Origin: Schistocerca nitens
Taxonomy: Eukaryota; Arthropoda; Insecta; Orthoptera; Acrididae
Length of the DNA: 64,000 nt
Direction: 5' to 3'
NCBI RefSeq assembly: GCF_023898315.1
Contig: NC_064621.1
Coordinates: 126,726,521-126,790,520, forward strand
Shown here piece after piece: positions 1 through 11,716 of this stretch (position 1 is the first letter of the stretch; each line of letters begins with the position of its first letter). The translations under genes were made by a program, and so were the position numbers. The notes under the pieces are model-generated. The model was given only the letters and a program-made list of their open reading frames with translations. It was not told the origin of the DNA and made no database searches.

Positions 1-790
1 TTAGAATAGACTAACTTAATAAGCAACATCTACATGAGGATGGAAGACTATCATTAACAGTCCTTGTAGAAACCTACCGTTCAGCGTTTGGAATGTCGTA
101 CTACTGTATATTGTTCTTCTTTTTGTCTAATGTTTATGAGATTTCACATGTGTTGGATAGTAAGCTCTTTTTTTCTTTGAAAGGAAGTTCATAATGCACA
201 ATTTTTACATCATAAAGTGAAAATTTGTTATTTTTCAATTTTAGTGTGTTATGCCCGATATAAAGTGAACAATCACTGAAATTTAATATGACTTGTTTGG
301 TTTACATAAAATTTCTGATAGAACTGTATAAAAATATTTTTGTTAATGCATTTGCGCTCATTACTTGTCAGTTATAACGATGCTATGTTAATATTTCTGA
401 AGACCAAGTAGAGTGCATTTTTGATGAGGAACTTGTTGATCATATCTTTATTGTTCACGCTATGATTATAATTTATTATTGTGCATCTTAATCAGTTTCC
501 TTTGATCGATTATACGTCTTACTAAAAATTTACCTGAGATGATGTGGAAATTAGTAGCCTTTTCCACTTTACATGAATGGAGGAAATGGCTAGAACTGTC
601 ATTTCAAGGGAATGATAGCCCAAGGTAGATGGTGTCTGATGAAGTGATAGTGTCAGTATACGCCTTTTAAGCCTTACTGGGTAATATCATAAGAGGATCA
701 CTGTGCTGATCATCAGCGTTTTGTGTATCACAAGGACAAGCTGCTCAACTTAATTTTCACACACCATGGCCATAGTGGATCTGAGAATGC
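1..790. other. AT-rich stretch without recognisable gene
   Basis: No open frame of useful length, tRNA-like motif or terminal repeat was seen. Short poly-T and poly-A runs only. Confidence 0.5.
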
Positions 791-796
791 ATACCA

Positions 797-2512
797 ATGT
801 GTTTCATTTTTATAAAAATCAGCAGAATTCAGAGTCAAGAGTCAAGCATGTTCGAAATGCCATTTACCATGAAAGACCTTAATCATGGAATGAACTCAAT
901 GAAAAACGGGAAAGCAGCGGGAGTCGGCGATACATGCGTGGAACAGATCAAACAGCTCGCACCTAGTACCAAGCAATGGATCCTGCAGCTCTAATCATTG
1001 CTTAAAAACGTGTAAGATCCCAAAGATGTGGAGGAAATCAAAGGTAGTGGCGCTACTAAAACCTGGAAAGACGCAGGTCAACGGAAGAACTACCGCCCAA
1101 TAGCACTCCTGTGCCATCTGTACAAACTGTACGAACGAATAATCCTAAACCGCATAGCAAATATCGCAGACCAAAAGCTCATTCCCCAACAGGCTGGATT
1201 CAGACCCGGGAAATCATGCACCAGTCAAATCCTAGCACTCACAGAACACATAGAGGAAGGGTTTGAAAACAAACAAACAACAGGTGTAGCATTGGTAGAC
1301 TTAAGTTCTGCATACGACACCGTCAACCACAAAAAGCTCATGGAAAAACTGTACTGTACATTTAAGGATCATCAGTTCACAAAAATCACTGAATCTCTGC
1401 TGCAAAACAGACATTTCTATGTAATGCTGGACGGAAAAAAAAGCCGATGGCGTCGACAAAAGAACGGTCTCGCCCAGGGCAGTGTGCTGGCCCCCCTACT
1501 ATTTAACCTATACACCAATGATCAACCAACACCGGAACGTACTACCCATTTCTTGTATGCCGATGATCTGGCCACTACAGTGCAAGGAAATAGCTTCGAG
1601 GAAGTAGAAGGGAAATTAGAAAGCTCGCTACACGTAACGTCTGAATACTATAAAGAGAACTCCCTCAAACCAAATCCATCTAAGACACAGGTTAGCGCTT
1701 TCCACCTCCGCACAAAACAGGCAAACAGGAAGCTGAACGTCACCTGAAATGGCAACAAACTGGACCATACGGACAAACCAACATACCTTGGTGTCGTGCT
1801 GGATAGATCACTGTGAAAAAACCTGCCAAAAAGTTGCTGCCAGGAACAATATTTAAAAAAAACTGACGAATAGTAGTAAATGGGGAGCAAGTCCGACTGT
1901 ACTACGAACAACTGCTCAAGCACTTTGCTTCTCCACGGCAGAATATGCATGCCCTGTATGGTCCCGATCCACACATGCCAAAAAAGTCACTACAGCCCTT
2001 AATGAAACATGCAGGCTAACAACAGGATGCATGAAACCCACTCCACTTTGGAAAATATACAAAGCAGCTGGATTCTCATCTCCTGAATCCCGAAGAATTG
2101 CCCACGAACATACAGAAAAATTTAAACAGATTTTCGACGAGCGCCACCCGGTGCATGGTTCTTCATGTGGACGTAGCAGACTTAAATCCCGCAAGAGATT
2201 TCTCACTAGTGAATTGAACGAACCTCCGAAGGACTACCCTGCCTCACGAGAAATACCCAGCGGCAGTACATCAAGCTGGAACATTTGGAGAACACTGAAC
2301 CGCATCAGAACAGGCGACCACCAGTTAAAGAAAACCTAGTCAAATGGGGCTTCAAGGACGAAGGAGACAACAAATGCGACTGTGGTGAAGTTCAGGATAT
2401 GGAACACCTTCTACAGTGTTCCATCTGCCCCATAAGGTGTTCCCTTGACGAACTATGGCTTGAGAATAGAGAAACACTGGACTTGGCCCGACATTGGGCT
2501 GAAAGGCTTTGA
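797..2512 (+). pseudogene. Decayed non-LTR retrotransposon reverse transcriptase
   Basis: The region encoded a LINE reverse transcriptase. The best frame (1028-1747) shows the RT core in order: NYRPIALL, QAGFRPGKSC, VDLSSAYDTVNH (motif A), GLAQGSVLAPLLFNLY and the catalytic LYADD box. A linker with the GKAAGVGD block, related to the usual KAPGPDG motif, lies at 797-994 behind a TAA stop. Downstream, frames at 2031-2339 and 2285-2512 carry the C-terminal region ending in CDCGEVQDMEHLLQC, the Cys/His motif common at LINE ORF2 ends. At least two stops and one frame change break it. The 5' part with the endonuclease is absent, so this is a 5'-truncated dead copy. The clade is uncertain: jockey-like is my best guess. 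Confidence 0.85.
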
Positions 2513-3145
2513 AACAAATCTCCAGACACGAAAAAGTAAAGTAAGTTTATTTTTCACAATGTCTGCATTTCCTCTTTACCCTTCCATGAGAGTATGGGTG
2601 AATAAAATAAGAATGTTTGGCTAATAGAAGGACAGGACTAACGAGAGATTGGTAGAAGGTGGTGGTTTTCTCAAAGAAATCGGTGTGTAAGACTAAGCAA
2701 ACAGGTTTTTTAGATGTTTTCACTGGGTATCGATAGCGTAGATGGTGTCAGGTGATTCAGCCAATAGGAGACTTACACCTCCCACCATCCAGATGTCTGA
2801 ACTGTGACAATTGGCTTTGGATGCATCATATTTAGACAATATTCACCAGGAGAATATGGAGTGAGGACATCTCCACGAAAAGTGTGCTGGTATGGTAAGA
2901 AAATTGGGTATCAAATGAGTTAAATTACTGTGGATCCTACTTAAAAATTATTGTTTAAAGGCACTGTAGGTAGGGAAATGTTAGAAGAAGTGGTCATTCT
3001 GGGAATTTTGATGGAGTAAGTCATTGTAGTAATTGTGATCACGAGTGCTGAACTTGATGTTGCTCATCAGCTTAGCACCTCTGTGAATAATAGTAGATGA
3101 AATCTGATCATTTGAGAGAATAGACGCTATAATGAATTTCTATGT
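2513..3145. other. Unannotated stretch downstream of the LINE
   Basis: It probably includes the LINE 3' untranslated region but no tail or target duplication was recognised. I see nothing else in it. Confidence 0.4.
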
Positions 3146-3600
3146 ACGGTTATTTGTGAATTTTATTTATTTTTAAGGGTCGTTTCTTTGTGTCTTGGTG
3201 TTAAGCACATGTTCGCGCCAAAATTATAAGTGAGCATTACGCAATTAAAAGTCAAAATTTCACGAGAGTTCATCGATGCATAGTGGTTGCTACATGTAAC
3301 AGAAAGTTAGTTAGGATGTTTTCATGGGATAATTTTTGGAATTTTGTGGTATTCCTTTGTGATTTGGTGACGAACACAAGTTCGCGCTATTTTATAAGTG
3401 ACGTTTAAGCTTCGGAATATCATGATATTATGCGGGTTTATCAGTCTTGAACACTTACTATAGCGAGTATAGACTGTGTTAATGTAATTTTTCTGTTATA
3501 TTTTATGAATTTAGTGCCGTTTTCTTTGTGATTTATCTGTGGTCACATAATTCGCGCCAACTTTCGTAAGTACTGTGTAGCGATTAGTAATCAGGGTTTG
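3146..3600. repeat. Degenerate tandem repeat, about 170-bp period, with TTCGCGC core
   Basis: Three diverged units can be aligned by eye. Each has a T-rich segment with a TTTGTG-like word, then a GTTCGCGC-type core, then TAAGT. The cores start at 3212, 3381 and 3551, so spacing is 169-170 bp. The core resembles an E2F-type motif, but that may be chance. No terminal repeats delimit the array. Confidence 0.6.
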
Positions 3601-6435
3601 TATGTTTTCTTAACGTTAAACAATTTCCAAGAGAAACAGAAGCACAGTAAGCGTGGCTTTGTTGCTTCATAATTAATATTTTACTTAATATCTTCGTGAT
3701 TGTTTTATGTTATTTGGATTGAAACACGATTTTGTGTTAATTAATTTTGCAGGGTGCCTCAGTAAATTCTTAACGGCCATTAGACACATTTGTCACAATA
3801 ATTTTAGTAATTTCAATCGACAGTAGTAAGAAGATAATGAGACTGTGATTATAGCCAATATACATATTTAAATGAGTTCTTGCATGTGTTTTATGAAGGC
3901 TACATTCGTTATGGTGGCCCTTAGTCCCAATGTGTAAAGTGTTCTGTTGACTGACACCTCCCATCCTTGATTTACTTGTTTCATGACTGATACAGTAGCT
4001 GCTGGCTATGATAAAGCTTTTGTTAGACGCCCATCAGAGCGTAGTGTATAAAAACCCCTGCATATCTCTATTTGGCTATGCTTTTCTACCACGTGTGATA
4101 GTACATTCATATAATGCAGTAGTACGGTGATCAGTGTATGTTTTGCATGCCAGTGTGATGCGATGTTGTTTATTGACACGAAATCACATCCAATAAAACC
4201 TTCCCACTACTTCATAGTGTGACACCATTTTATTATACCTATAAGAGAACAAAAGTAATATCAGCTGAGAATCAGTACAGGTAATTATACAGACTTACAT
4301 GAATCACTAGAAATTATAAATAAAGGTGATACAGAAAATGCGAATGGTGAAATAAAAAAAAAATGTGTGTGGCTCAAGAATCAAGCTTTGCTATTGAAAT
4401 AGTGGAATACTCCCTCCACTTCCCAGTCAGTTCATAAATTTCCAGAAATCGATAATAGTTGAGCGAAGTGAATAAGCTAACAGGTTAAAGAAACGTGATT
4501 CAGAGTAATAATGGGACATTATTTGTTAGTGGTTAGCTTGTGGACATGAAGCAGCCCCTATCCACTGTGTAGTAATTGTGCTTGTTCATGATAACTTCAG
4601 GGAACGTTATACATTGTGTATTTAATTAATTGATATTATCAAACTCATTTTGTTTTAGTAATTAATCAACTCAAATCAGGTCAATTATAATAAAATACTC
4701 TGGTATCAAGACCCACAGCAAGCAGTAACAGGTTATCTAAAACTACAGAAGTTAGCAGTAATCAGAAATTGGAAGCAAATGTGCTCAGGAAGAGTTGTAC
4801 GCGCTCATGCACCACAGTCCCAACCAAATCTGATTTCCTGTCCACCAGCACCCCAAAAATATGATAATCAAAAGCCCTCTCATACAGTGCATCATTCTCC
4901 TCAGAGTTAGTCATGAAGACATTGTCGTGATTAATGCGATTACTTCCCAAGCAAGTTTATAAAAATTAGGAAACAACTGTCCCTCAGGATTATTCCCAAT
5001 ATATGATTCGAAATTGGTGTGGGTAGAGTCATACTTACAAACAACTTAATATGTAGCAGCAAGGGTGATGGGCGCTCTTAAACTTGAAGAATGTTATATC
5101 CTAAGTGTTATACACACAAGTTCCAGGCTCGAGCAGTCAATGACATGTCTTTGAACATTACTTATACTAAACAAGTTGAGATATCTGCAGCACAAAATAT
5201 TGCAAGTTATGTTTGGACATTTGGGCAGAAAGTAGGCAGGACATGTTTTTGACCTACATGTAGTGTTGCTGCTCGCCTTTGGAGGTTAGGAATGGGTCTA
5301 CATGTTTGGAAAAGGTAATTTGGAAAAGTAGATGGGTCCACCTACTTTATGCGTCATTTCTTTGTTTTGCATGATGTGTTCACATCGGTACACATCTTCT
5401 GGCTTATTAACATCCAGGCTGTGCACAAGAATAATCAGAGTCTACCACTCGAACATTGTAATGTCCTTGAGTAATACAGGGAATGAGATGCCTTGAAAAT
5501 TATAATTCCTATAGATATTAGATGTTTTATATGTTCTCAGATCACATACATTTTTAGGGTAACTATCCCCTAATCAACATTCTGGATATTGATAGATGCT
5601 TGTTTAAGCAATTTATCTTTCGGCAGAGGGCTGGAACTGGCCCCTACAGTAAGTGGATCAAACAAAGGCGAGTATATATTCAGATGGAGTACTTAGCTGA
5701 GTGCCTTACCAGACCCCCTTCCTTTCATGTTGCAAAATGGCTCAATATAACTCTCGTGGTCAAAGTTCCAAACCACTCTTTGACATTATGTCAGGAGCCA
5801 CCAAAATTTGACAATACTCTTTTCCCCAGCACTACTGTACTGTTTGGGGGGGAGGGGGGGGGGTGCGCCACCTCACAATACAGAAATTCTCTGCATTTAA
5901 TGGCAAGATACCAAAAGGCGTTGATATTGCTGGGGAACTCTCTTTCCAGAGTTTCTTGACAAGCAGTAAGGGAATCGGACGGATCTCTTCAGGTTGCATT
6001 CGAATTATCGATGTGGGCAAGTGACATCTTGTCGCTAAATGTGCTAGTGATAGAGTAGTCTACTGTGGGCGCAAGACGTACTTGATGATCCCAAATGGTG
6101 CAGGCAGGGATGGGGATGCTGCTTCTACTACACCCAATGGAATGTCTCAGCGATATCCAGTAATGCCTGGAAGAAGGGCCATGGCACAGAGAGCGCTGTC
6201 CAAACCACGGCGAATGTCCAGAGTAGTGATGCCGTGTCAGTGGCCTGGGCTGCACTGCAGATGTCGACGGACCTGGCTGCTGCTGCTGCTTCACAGTTCG
6301 CTGGTACTACATAACTGCAGATCAGATGATGATGGGCTCTCCTACTTTCCAAACTTCAAACAAACTCTCCTCCAGATCTTTCAGAATAAGCACTCCCGGA
6401 AGAAACGATAATGCGGAGACATGGCTTAGCCACAA
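3601..6435. other. Long stretch without a supported gene
   Basis: A TATAAAAA word near 4048 is followed about 140 bp later by AATAAA near 4191, which could be relics of a promoter and polyadenylation site of an old element. A G-rich tract lies near 5845-5863. The open frames in 5600-6410 have no recognisable domain and overlap on both strands, so I do not call them. Confidence 0.4.
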
Positions 6436-6439
6436 CCTG

Positions 6440-7110
6440 GGGAACGATTCCAGATTGAAATTTTCACTCTGTAGCGGAGTTTCATATCAGTGAAAATTTC
6501 ACTCTGGAAAAATCCCCCAGGCTGTGGCTAAGGCACGTCTCCACATTATCCTTTCCACCAGGAGTGCTAGATCTGCAAGGTCTGCAGGAGAGCTTCTGTG
6601 CAGTTTGGAAAGGAGCAGACGAGATGCTGGGGGAATTAAGTTCTGAGAACGGCTTCTGAGTTGTGCTTGGGTAGTTCGGATGGCAGAAGACCTGTCCGCA
6701 AAAGGTAAAGGTTAGTTCGGGTCTCGGTCGGGCACGTCACTTTAAGCTTCCAGGAAGTTTCATATCAGCGGACACTCCCTGCAGAATGAAAATTTCATTC
6801 TGGAAACATCCGCCAGGCTGTGGCTAAGCCATATCTTCGCAGCATCCTTTCTTCCAGGAGTGCTAGTTCTGCAAGGTCTGTTGGAGAGCTTCTGTGAAGT
6901 TTGGAAGGTAGGAGACGAGGTACTGGCGGAAATAAAGCTGTGAGGAGTGGTCGTCAGTCGTGCTTGCGTAGCACGAATGGTAGAGCACTTGCCTGCAGAA
7001 GGCAAAGGTCCCGAGTTCGAGTCTCAGTCCACCAAACAGTTCAATCTGCCAGGAAGTTTCATATCAGCGCACACTCCGTTGCAGAGTGAAAATTTTACTC
7101 TGGGAACTTC
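6440..7110 (+). mobile_element. Two tandem copies of a tRNA-derived SINE
   Basis: Each copy has the body words CCAGGCTGTGGCTAAG, CAGGAGTGCTAG and GGAGAGCTTCTGT, then a tRNA-like domain with box-A-like and box-B-like (GTTCGGGTCTC, GTTCGAGTCTC) segments. The tRNA-like parts are near 6664-6740 and 6960-7032. Copies meet at about 6750 in a GGAAGTTTCATATCAG element, also repeated at both outer ends. A third copy of the family lies at 49337-49655. The first tRNA head is more diverged, with a TTAG insertion before box B. Confidence 0.75.
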
Positions 7111-7233
7111 ACTAAACGTTTAACACACACAAAATTCTGTCACTAGGGGTAGCTTTTTACCATTACACGAGCCACTAGTGTTGATCGAGGATTAGGTCAA
7201 GTGAAGAACACAGCATGGGCACGCAAGTGTCAT

Positions 7234-7418
7234 CCGGCCGCTGTGGCCGAGCGATTGTAGCCGCTTCAGTCTGGAGCCGCGCTGCTGCTACGGTCGCAGG
7301 TTCGAATCCTGCCTCGGGCATGGATGTGTGTGCTGTACTTAGGTTAGTTAGGTTTCAGTAGTTCTAAGTCAAGGGGGCTGATGACCTCAGATGTTAAGTC
7401 CCATAGTGCTTAGAGCCA
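7234..7418 (+). mobile_element. tRNA-derived SINE, main family (Leu/Ser-type head)
   Basis: The head has pol III box A (TGGCCGAGCG) and box B (GGTTCGAATCC). It is followed by the family tail GTTAGTTAGGTTT...GATGACCTCAG...AGTCCCATAGTGC. Flanks CAAGTGTCAT (7224-7233) and CAAGTGTTAT (7419-7428) are a 10-bp target duplication with one mismatch. Confidence 0.9.
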
Positions 7419-7442
7419 CAAGTGTTATAAAAATTCAGACAT

Positions 7443-7601
7443 TCGATGACGAAAGACATGTTTCACCATCTCTTGCACAGTTTGTGTTCAGATAAATGGC
7501 TCGCAACTCACAGCAGAAAAACACCACGAAACTTAATCGTGGTCACGATGTATGAAGTGAATCGTGACTAATAATGAGTCGGCCCTAACTGAATCTAGTT
7601 A
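7443..7601 (+). repeat. 160-bp dispersed repeat, copy 1
   Basis: It is about 95% identical by eye to 11717-11881, in the same orientation. It contains two related words, AATCGTGGTCACGAT and AATCGTGACT. It does not resemble the SINE or LINE families here. Confidence 0.75.
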
Positions 7602-7799
7602 ACGAATAGAAAAGTTATCTCTCACTAGATTCCCGTAAAATTTTTTCAGACGCATGAGTTAACAATGACAGCAACTTTCTTTTTTTCCCCAAATTTACGA
7701 AGCATACATAACCCACTTTCTAACACTTTTGAGTGGGCGTATTAAGACTAACTATCTCTGCTATTAGCACTACAGAAGTGGTTTATTAATGGATGCATA

Positions 7800-9910
7800 C
7801 TATCTATTTATTAAGCAGCTTTGCCATATGTGAATTTTCGGCCTCTTAGCCTCTCTGGAATCCTGCCAGAGAGTTGCCCGTCCCTAGCCACGTGGAGGCG
7901 GGCCGCTACTACTAGAGAAACCACTCCATTTATACTACTCTTTTTATTCCCCCCACCACCATACTGATCTAACTACTAGCTACTGTGAGTCAAGACTTAA
8001 ACAAACGTAGTATATATACATATTTACATTGCGCATTAGATCTGAAGCGCATTTACTCTCTCCCAAGATAGGCTCGCTTGGCCTCCCTTGGGATTTTGTT
8101 TACCAATTTTGCGAAATTGCTGAACAATTCGCTTTTTGTCAATATTTCGTTAATATTTCTTGTTCGCAGAAGCTGCCTCTCCACTGAAACAGCCTGTTCG
8201 TATATTGGGCACTTAGACACTGTGTGTTCTGGCGATCCTTCGTGGGCACCACAGTCACACTCCGGTGTTGGCCTTTTGCCTATTTTATGCAGGTACGTGG
8301 GATAGGGACCGTGTCCTGTAAGAAAGTGAACTAGGCCCTGTGAGGACTTTATTATCTTGTTCTTTAGTCGTCCCCTCAGTGTGGGTAGAAACCCGTGGAC
8401 TCGGCGGCCTGTAGTGGACCCATCCCATTCGTCCTGCCAAATGTCAAGCACTTTTCCACGGATGGCTTTGACGTTTACCAGAGGAATGCCCATTATATTT
8501 TGCACCATTTCGATGTTCTGTTTGCGCAGCCAGTAGAAGGCTGCGTGCTGCCTTATTATTAGGTCTAGTGGACATAGACCCATTATTACCAATAGTGCAT
8601 CTGTTGGGCTTGTGTTGAATGCTCCAATGCATCTCAACAGAACGTTCCTCTGTATTCGCCTGACAGCGGCGGCAGGCCGCACCAGAGCTAGCCTGTGGGC
8701 CCACACACTGGATGCGTGCCCTACTATTGGTGCCAATATACTGTTGTGGTAGATGTTTATTGCTTTTGACGGCAAATGAAATCTTCTTTGTCCAATTGAT
8801 ATTATCTTATTGAACAGAGCTAAGGACTTTGTCGTTATCTGCTCAATATGCGGAATGAAGCTCCAATTCTCATCTAGATATACCCCTAGGTAACGGGCAT
8901 ATCTCTGTCGCGACACTGCCTGGCCATTAATTCTGACTGTTGGGTCCCTATTTAACTTGCCTTTTAAGAGCATGTATTGCGATTTTTGTGGTGCAATCGA
9001 CATTTTAGTCTTCTCACACCAATCTGTTAACAGACCAATAGCCAGTCGTGATCGGTCTTCGATCACAATGCGAGTGTCACCTTCCACTAGAATTACGAGA
9101 TCATCCGCATAAGCAACGACTCCCAGAACTGCAGTCTCTCCCTGCAGCACGTTCAACAATGATTCCATGTTGATATCCCAGAAAATGGGACAACACACCG
9201 ATCCCTGGGGACAGCCACGGGATACTCTCTTAGATACGACGGCTCCAGGAGCCGTTATTTTAGCGATTCTTCCATCACAGTAGGCCTCCAGACAGCCATA
9301 TAGCAGCTGCGGACACCCAGTCTCTCTTAGGCGAGAGAAGAGTGCCGGCCACCACAGGTTATCGAAGGCCCCTGAGATGTCTAGCATTACGCCCAGAACA
9401 TACTTCGATGTAGCTGAGTGAACCATCCGGCAAACCTCACTGATCGCATCCCGAGTGGAGCGACCCTTTCGGAATCCGAACTGCCTATCACTCGTGCCGT
9501 GCAGAGTTCGGTGACTCAGGAGTCGGTCAGCCAGCAACTTCTCAAATGCTTTGCCCATTACATCCAGCAGACAGATAGGCCGATACAATTTCGACATCGT
9601 TGGATCTTTGTCAGGGCCTTTCCTGATAATTACAACTTCAGCAGTTTTCCACCTCTGTGGATAATAGCCCATCTGTAAACAGATGTTGTAAATATGACTT
9701 AATGCCGGGGCGACCAAGTGGTCCCTGTAAGATCTCCGCAGGGATCCCATCAGGACCAGGCGCCTTCTTCCTTGCAAAGGTGTAGATAGTTGCTTCCACC
9801 TCCTCTGCAGAGAAAGGGCACACGTTTGTATCGTTAAGATACGGAATCGAGAGCGCCTGACGAATTTCCCGCTGCTCGTGCGAGTCCTGGTCCTCGATAT
9901 CATCTGGCAA
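7800..9910 (-). pseudogene. R1-like LINE ORF2 (RT), 5'-truncated, frameshifted
   Basis: The main frame (8053-9903) is a long, almost intact C-terminal half of a LINE ORF2. It has the block YRPICLLDVMGKAFEKLL, motif A GVMLDISGAFDNLWW, the RGCPQGSV block, the intact catalytic AYADD box, and a C-terminal CDCGAHEGSPEHTVSKCP motif. The upstream linker, with KKAPGPDGIPAEI, is in another frame (9638-9910), so one frameshift lies near 9730. The DISGAFDNLWWP and GCPQGSV wording fits the R1 clade (RT1/Waldo-like), but the copy is not in 28S rDNA. The endonuclease and ORF1 are missing. The stop is at 8053 and the 3' untranslated part probably reaches about 7800. Confidence 0.85.
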
Positions 9911-9914
9911 AATA

Positions 9915-9993
9915 TTTCACTCGAGGGAAGACTTGAACCGAAGACCTCTCGTTCCGCAGCTGCTCACGCTAACCACGGGACCACGGCGATACC
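9915..9993 (-). mobile_element. Solitary tRNA-like SINE head
   Basis: Read on the minus strand it has CCCGTGGTTAGCGTGAGCAG (box-A-like) and GGTTCAAGTCT (box-B-like), about 75 bp. No tail of a known family follows. It abuts the truncated 5' end of the R1-like LINE. It is unlikely to be a functional tRNA because I could not form a convincing acceptor stem. Confidence 0.55.
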
Positions 9994-10014
9994 ATAATTC
10001 CTATCACCTTGTAC

Positions 10015-10296
10015 TCATATAGAAAAAGTACGATAAGAAATAATGTCTCTGTCATAGTACGATTCCAATAATAATGGCTTATCACCACCTCGTACTATAG
10101 CAACTGTTAACCAAGAATTGGCAGTAACAACCTCGGTAGTAGTACAAGAGAAATTAATCTTGCATCCTACAAATGTAACAGGACCACTCAGAAGCTCTTC
10201 TTGAACAACATTATCAGGAACAAAACCAAAAGTGTCCACTGTTTTACACACTGGCATCCTTTGCCTCCTGTAATATCTTCTACGACGGTAAAGCAT
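10015..10296 (-). CDS. Small arginine-rich protein, capsid-like, two diverged copies in window
   Basis: This is a clean 93-codon frame. Residues 2-14 hold a run of arginines and tyrosines (LYRRRRYYRRQRM). The rest reads like beta-strand segments: SGPVTFVGCKINFSC, then SWLTVAIVRGG, then YYDRDIISYRTFSI. At 41410-41616 (minus) a broken frame has GWATVAVVR and then FNDRDIISYRTFQI. These match at protein level while the DNA between the motifs has diverged, so both descend from a real coding sequence. A basic N-terminus followed by a W-x-TVA-x-VR strand recalls small DNA-virus jelly-roll capsids (CRESS-DNA type), making an endogenous viral remnant possible; that is inference. The C-terminus is cut at 10015 by unrelated sequence. 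It could equally be part of an unknown transposon. Confidence 0.45.
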   Translation of the reverse strand: MLYRRRRYYRRQRMPVCKTVDTFGFVPDNVVQEELLSGPVTFVGCKINFSCTTTEVVTANSWLTVAIVRGGDKPLLLESYYDRDIISYRTFSI

Positions 10297-10299
10297 GGC

Positions 10300-10682
10300 T
10301 GTGTGCTTCGTGCGGCTGCCTCGAGTCTACTGAGCATGCAGCTGCCTGTGTAGTCTGTTATCAAGCAACAAGGGCGTGGCAGGAAGTTGCGCAACCGGAA
10401 GTGAGTTTTCCAGCAACACAGGCCTAGTAATACTAGGGCCCGTGTTGCCCGGCTGCCTCGTCCAGCGGCTAAGTCCCGCTCAAGGTCACCCGCCTTACAC
10501 AGCAGTGTACAGTATATGCACACAGCCATAGAAACAGCAACTCGCTATTCCGAAAAATCTAGCTACTTCCCAGCCAAAATCACATTTAAATTGTACAGAG
10601 CAGTGGTATGTCGTACTCACTGGACGCCCAAACAGCAACATCCAACTCTGAACAAATTTCAGCCTACACCAACACCCTGGAT
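10300..10682. other. Unassigned stretch
   Basis: Overlapping short frames exist on both strands without recognisable domains. It is locally GC-rich around 10375-10490. Confidence 0.35.
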
Positions 10683-10697
10683 AGAGACAAAAAGTAG

Positions 10698-10887
10698 CCG
10701 GCCGCGGTGGCCGTGCGGTTCTAGGCGCTGCAGTCCGGAACCGCGGGACTGCTACGGTCTCAGGTTCGAATCCTGCCTAGGGCATGGATGTGTGTGATGT
10801 CCTTAGGTTAGTTAGGTTTAAGTAGCTCTAAGTTCTAGGGGACTGATGACCTAAGATGTTAAGACCCATAGTGCTCAGAGCCATTTG
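10698..10887 (+). mobile_element. tRNA-derived SINE, main family
   Basis: Complete head and tail. The 14-bp target duplication AGAGACAAAAAGTA is perfect at 10683-10696 and 10888-10901, which fixes both ends. Confidence 0.95.
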
Positions 10888-11386
10888 AGAGACAAAAAGT
10901 ACTTGGCGGTGGCGTACTGACCGCTTGACAAAGCGAATCTGCTCCAGTACGAGGCGTTTTCTCCAACCAGGAATGCCGTTTCCTCTGCTTATAATTTTGC
11001 ACTTACTCAACGTCTAAAAGTTGAACAACGATTTTCCTTGTACGCGAGCCGTAAGGAATCAGTCACGAAGCCGCTGGTTAAGAAAGGAGGAGCAGGCAGA
11101 CACCCCGCCAAACTGGCGCTTTAAGCGAGCCTCGGAGAAGTAAACACAACGGCCGTTCCCTGGCTCTGTTAACTGGAGAAACCAAAGTCCACCCGAGATC
11201 AGAAACGTGCATGCTTTTGAAATTATATTCAGATTCATAATATCATGCAATCATCCATGATCAGGAAAGATGGACAAATGTACAAGGTATGCTGAATGTA
11301 AAGCGTAATAACAAAGAGAATAAAATCTATCAGATCGGTTCAAAGCGCGATCTTTCCCCGTAGACATGATGAAAATATAAGAAAAA

Positions 11387-11590
11387 AATGGCTCTGAGCA
11401 CTATGGGACTCAACTGCTGTGGTCATAAGTCCCCTAGAACTTAGAACTACTTAAACCTAACTAACCTAAGGACAGCACACAACACCCAGCCATCACGAGG
11501 CAGAGAAAATCCCTGACCCCGCCGGGAATCGAACCCGGGAACCCGGGCGTGGGAAGCGAGAACGCTACCGCACGACCACGAGATGCGGGC
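11387..11590 (-). mobile_element. SINE with Gly-like tRNA head and the main-family tail
   Basis: The tail matches the main SINE family (AATGGCTCTGAGCAC to CCTAAGGACA on the plus strand), but the head differs. On the minus strand it reads GTCGTGCGGTAGCG then CCGGGTTCGATTCCCGGCGG, closer to a glycine-type tRNA. The perfect 14-bp target duplication TGAAAATATAAGAA at 11370-11383 and 11591-11604 shows it moved as one unit. Confidence 0.9.
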
Positions 11591-11716
11591 TGAAAATATA
11601 AGAACACGGTGGCAGAAGAAAGACACTGTACAGAATAAAATTACACAATCACATGAAAGGCAGAGTGACTGCCACTTTTTTCATTGTTTTCGCTAAAAGG
11701 TCATGAACCCAAATGT

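Noticed and set aside
5600..6411. Host protein-coding exons
   Set aside because: Overlapping frames on both strands, low-complexity Leu and Gly runs, no domain and no splice logic.
7234..7418. Functional tRNA gene
   Set aside because: Box A and B are present here and in a dozen similar places, but each is fused to the same SINE tail and flanked by target duplications.
8053..9903. R1 element in 28S rDNA
   Set aside because: The RT is R1-like but flanking sequence is not rRNA.
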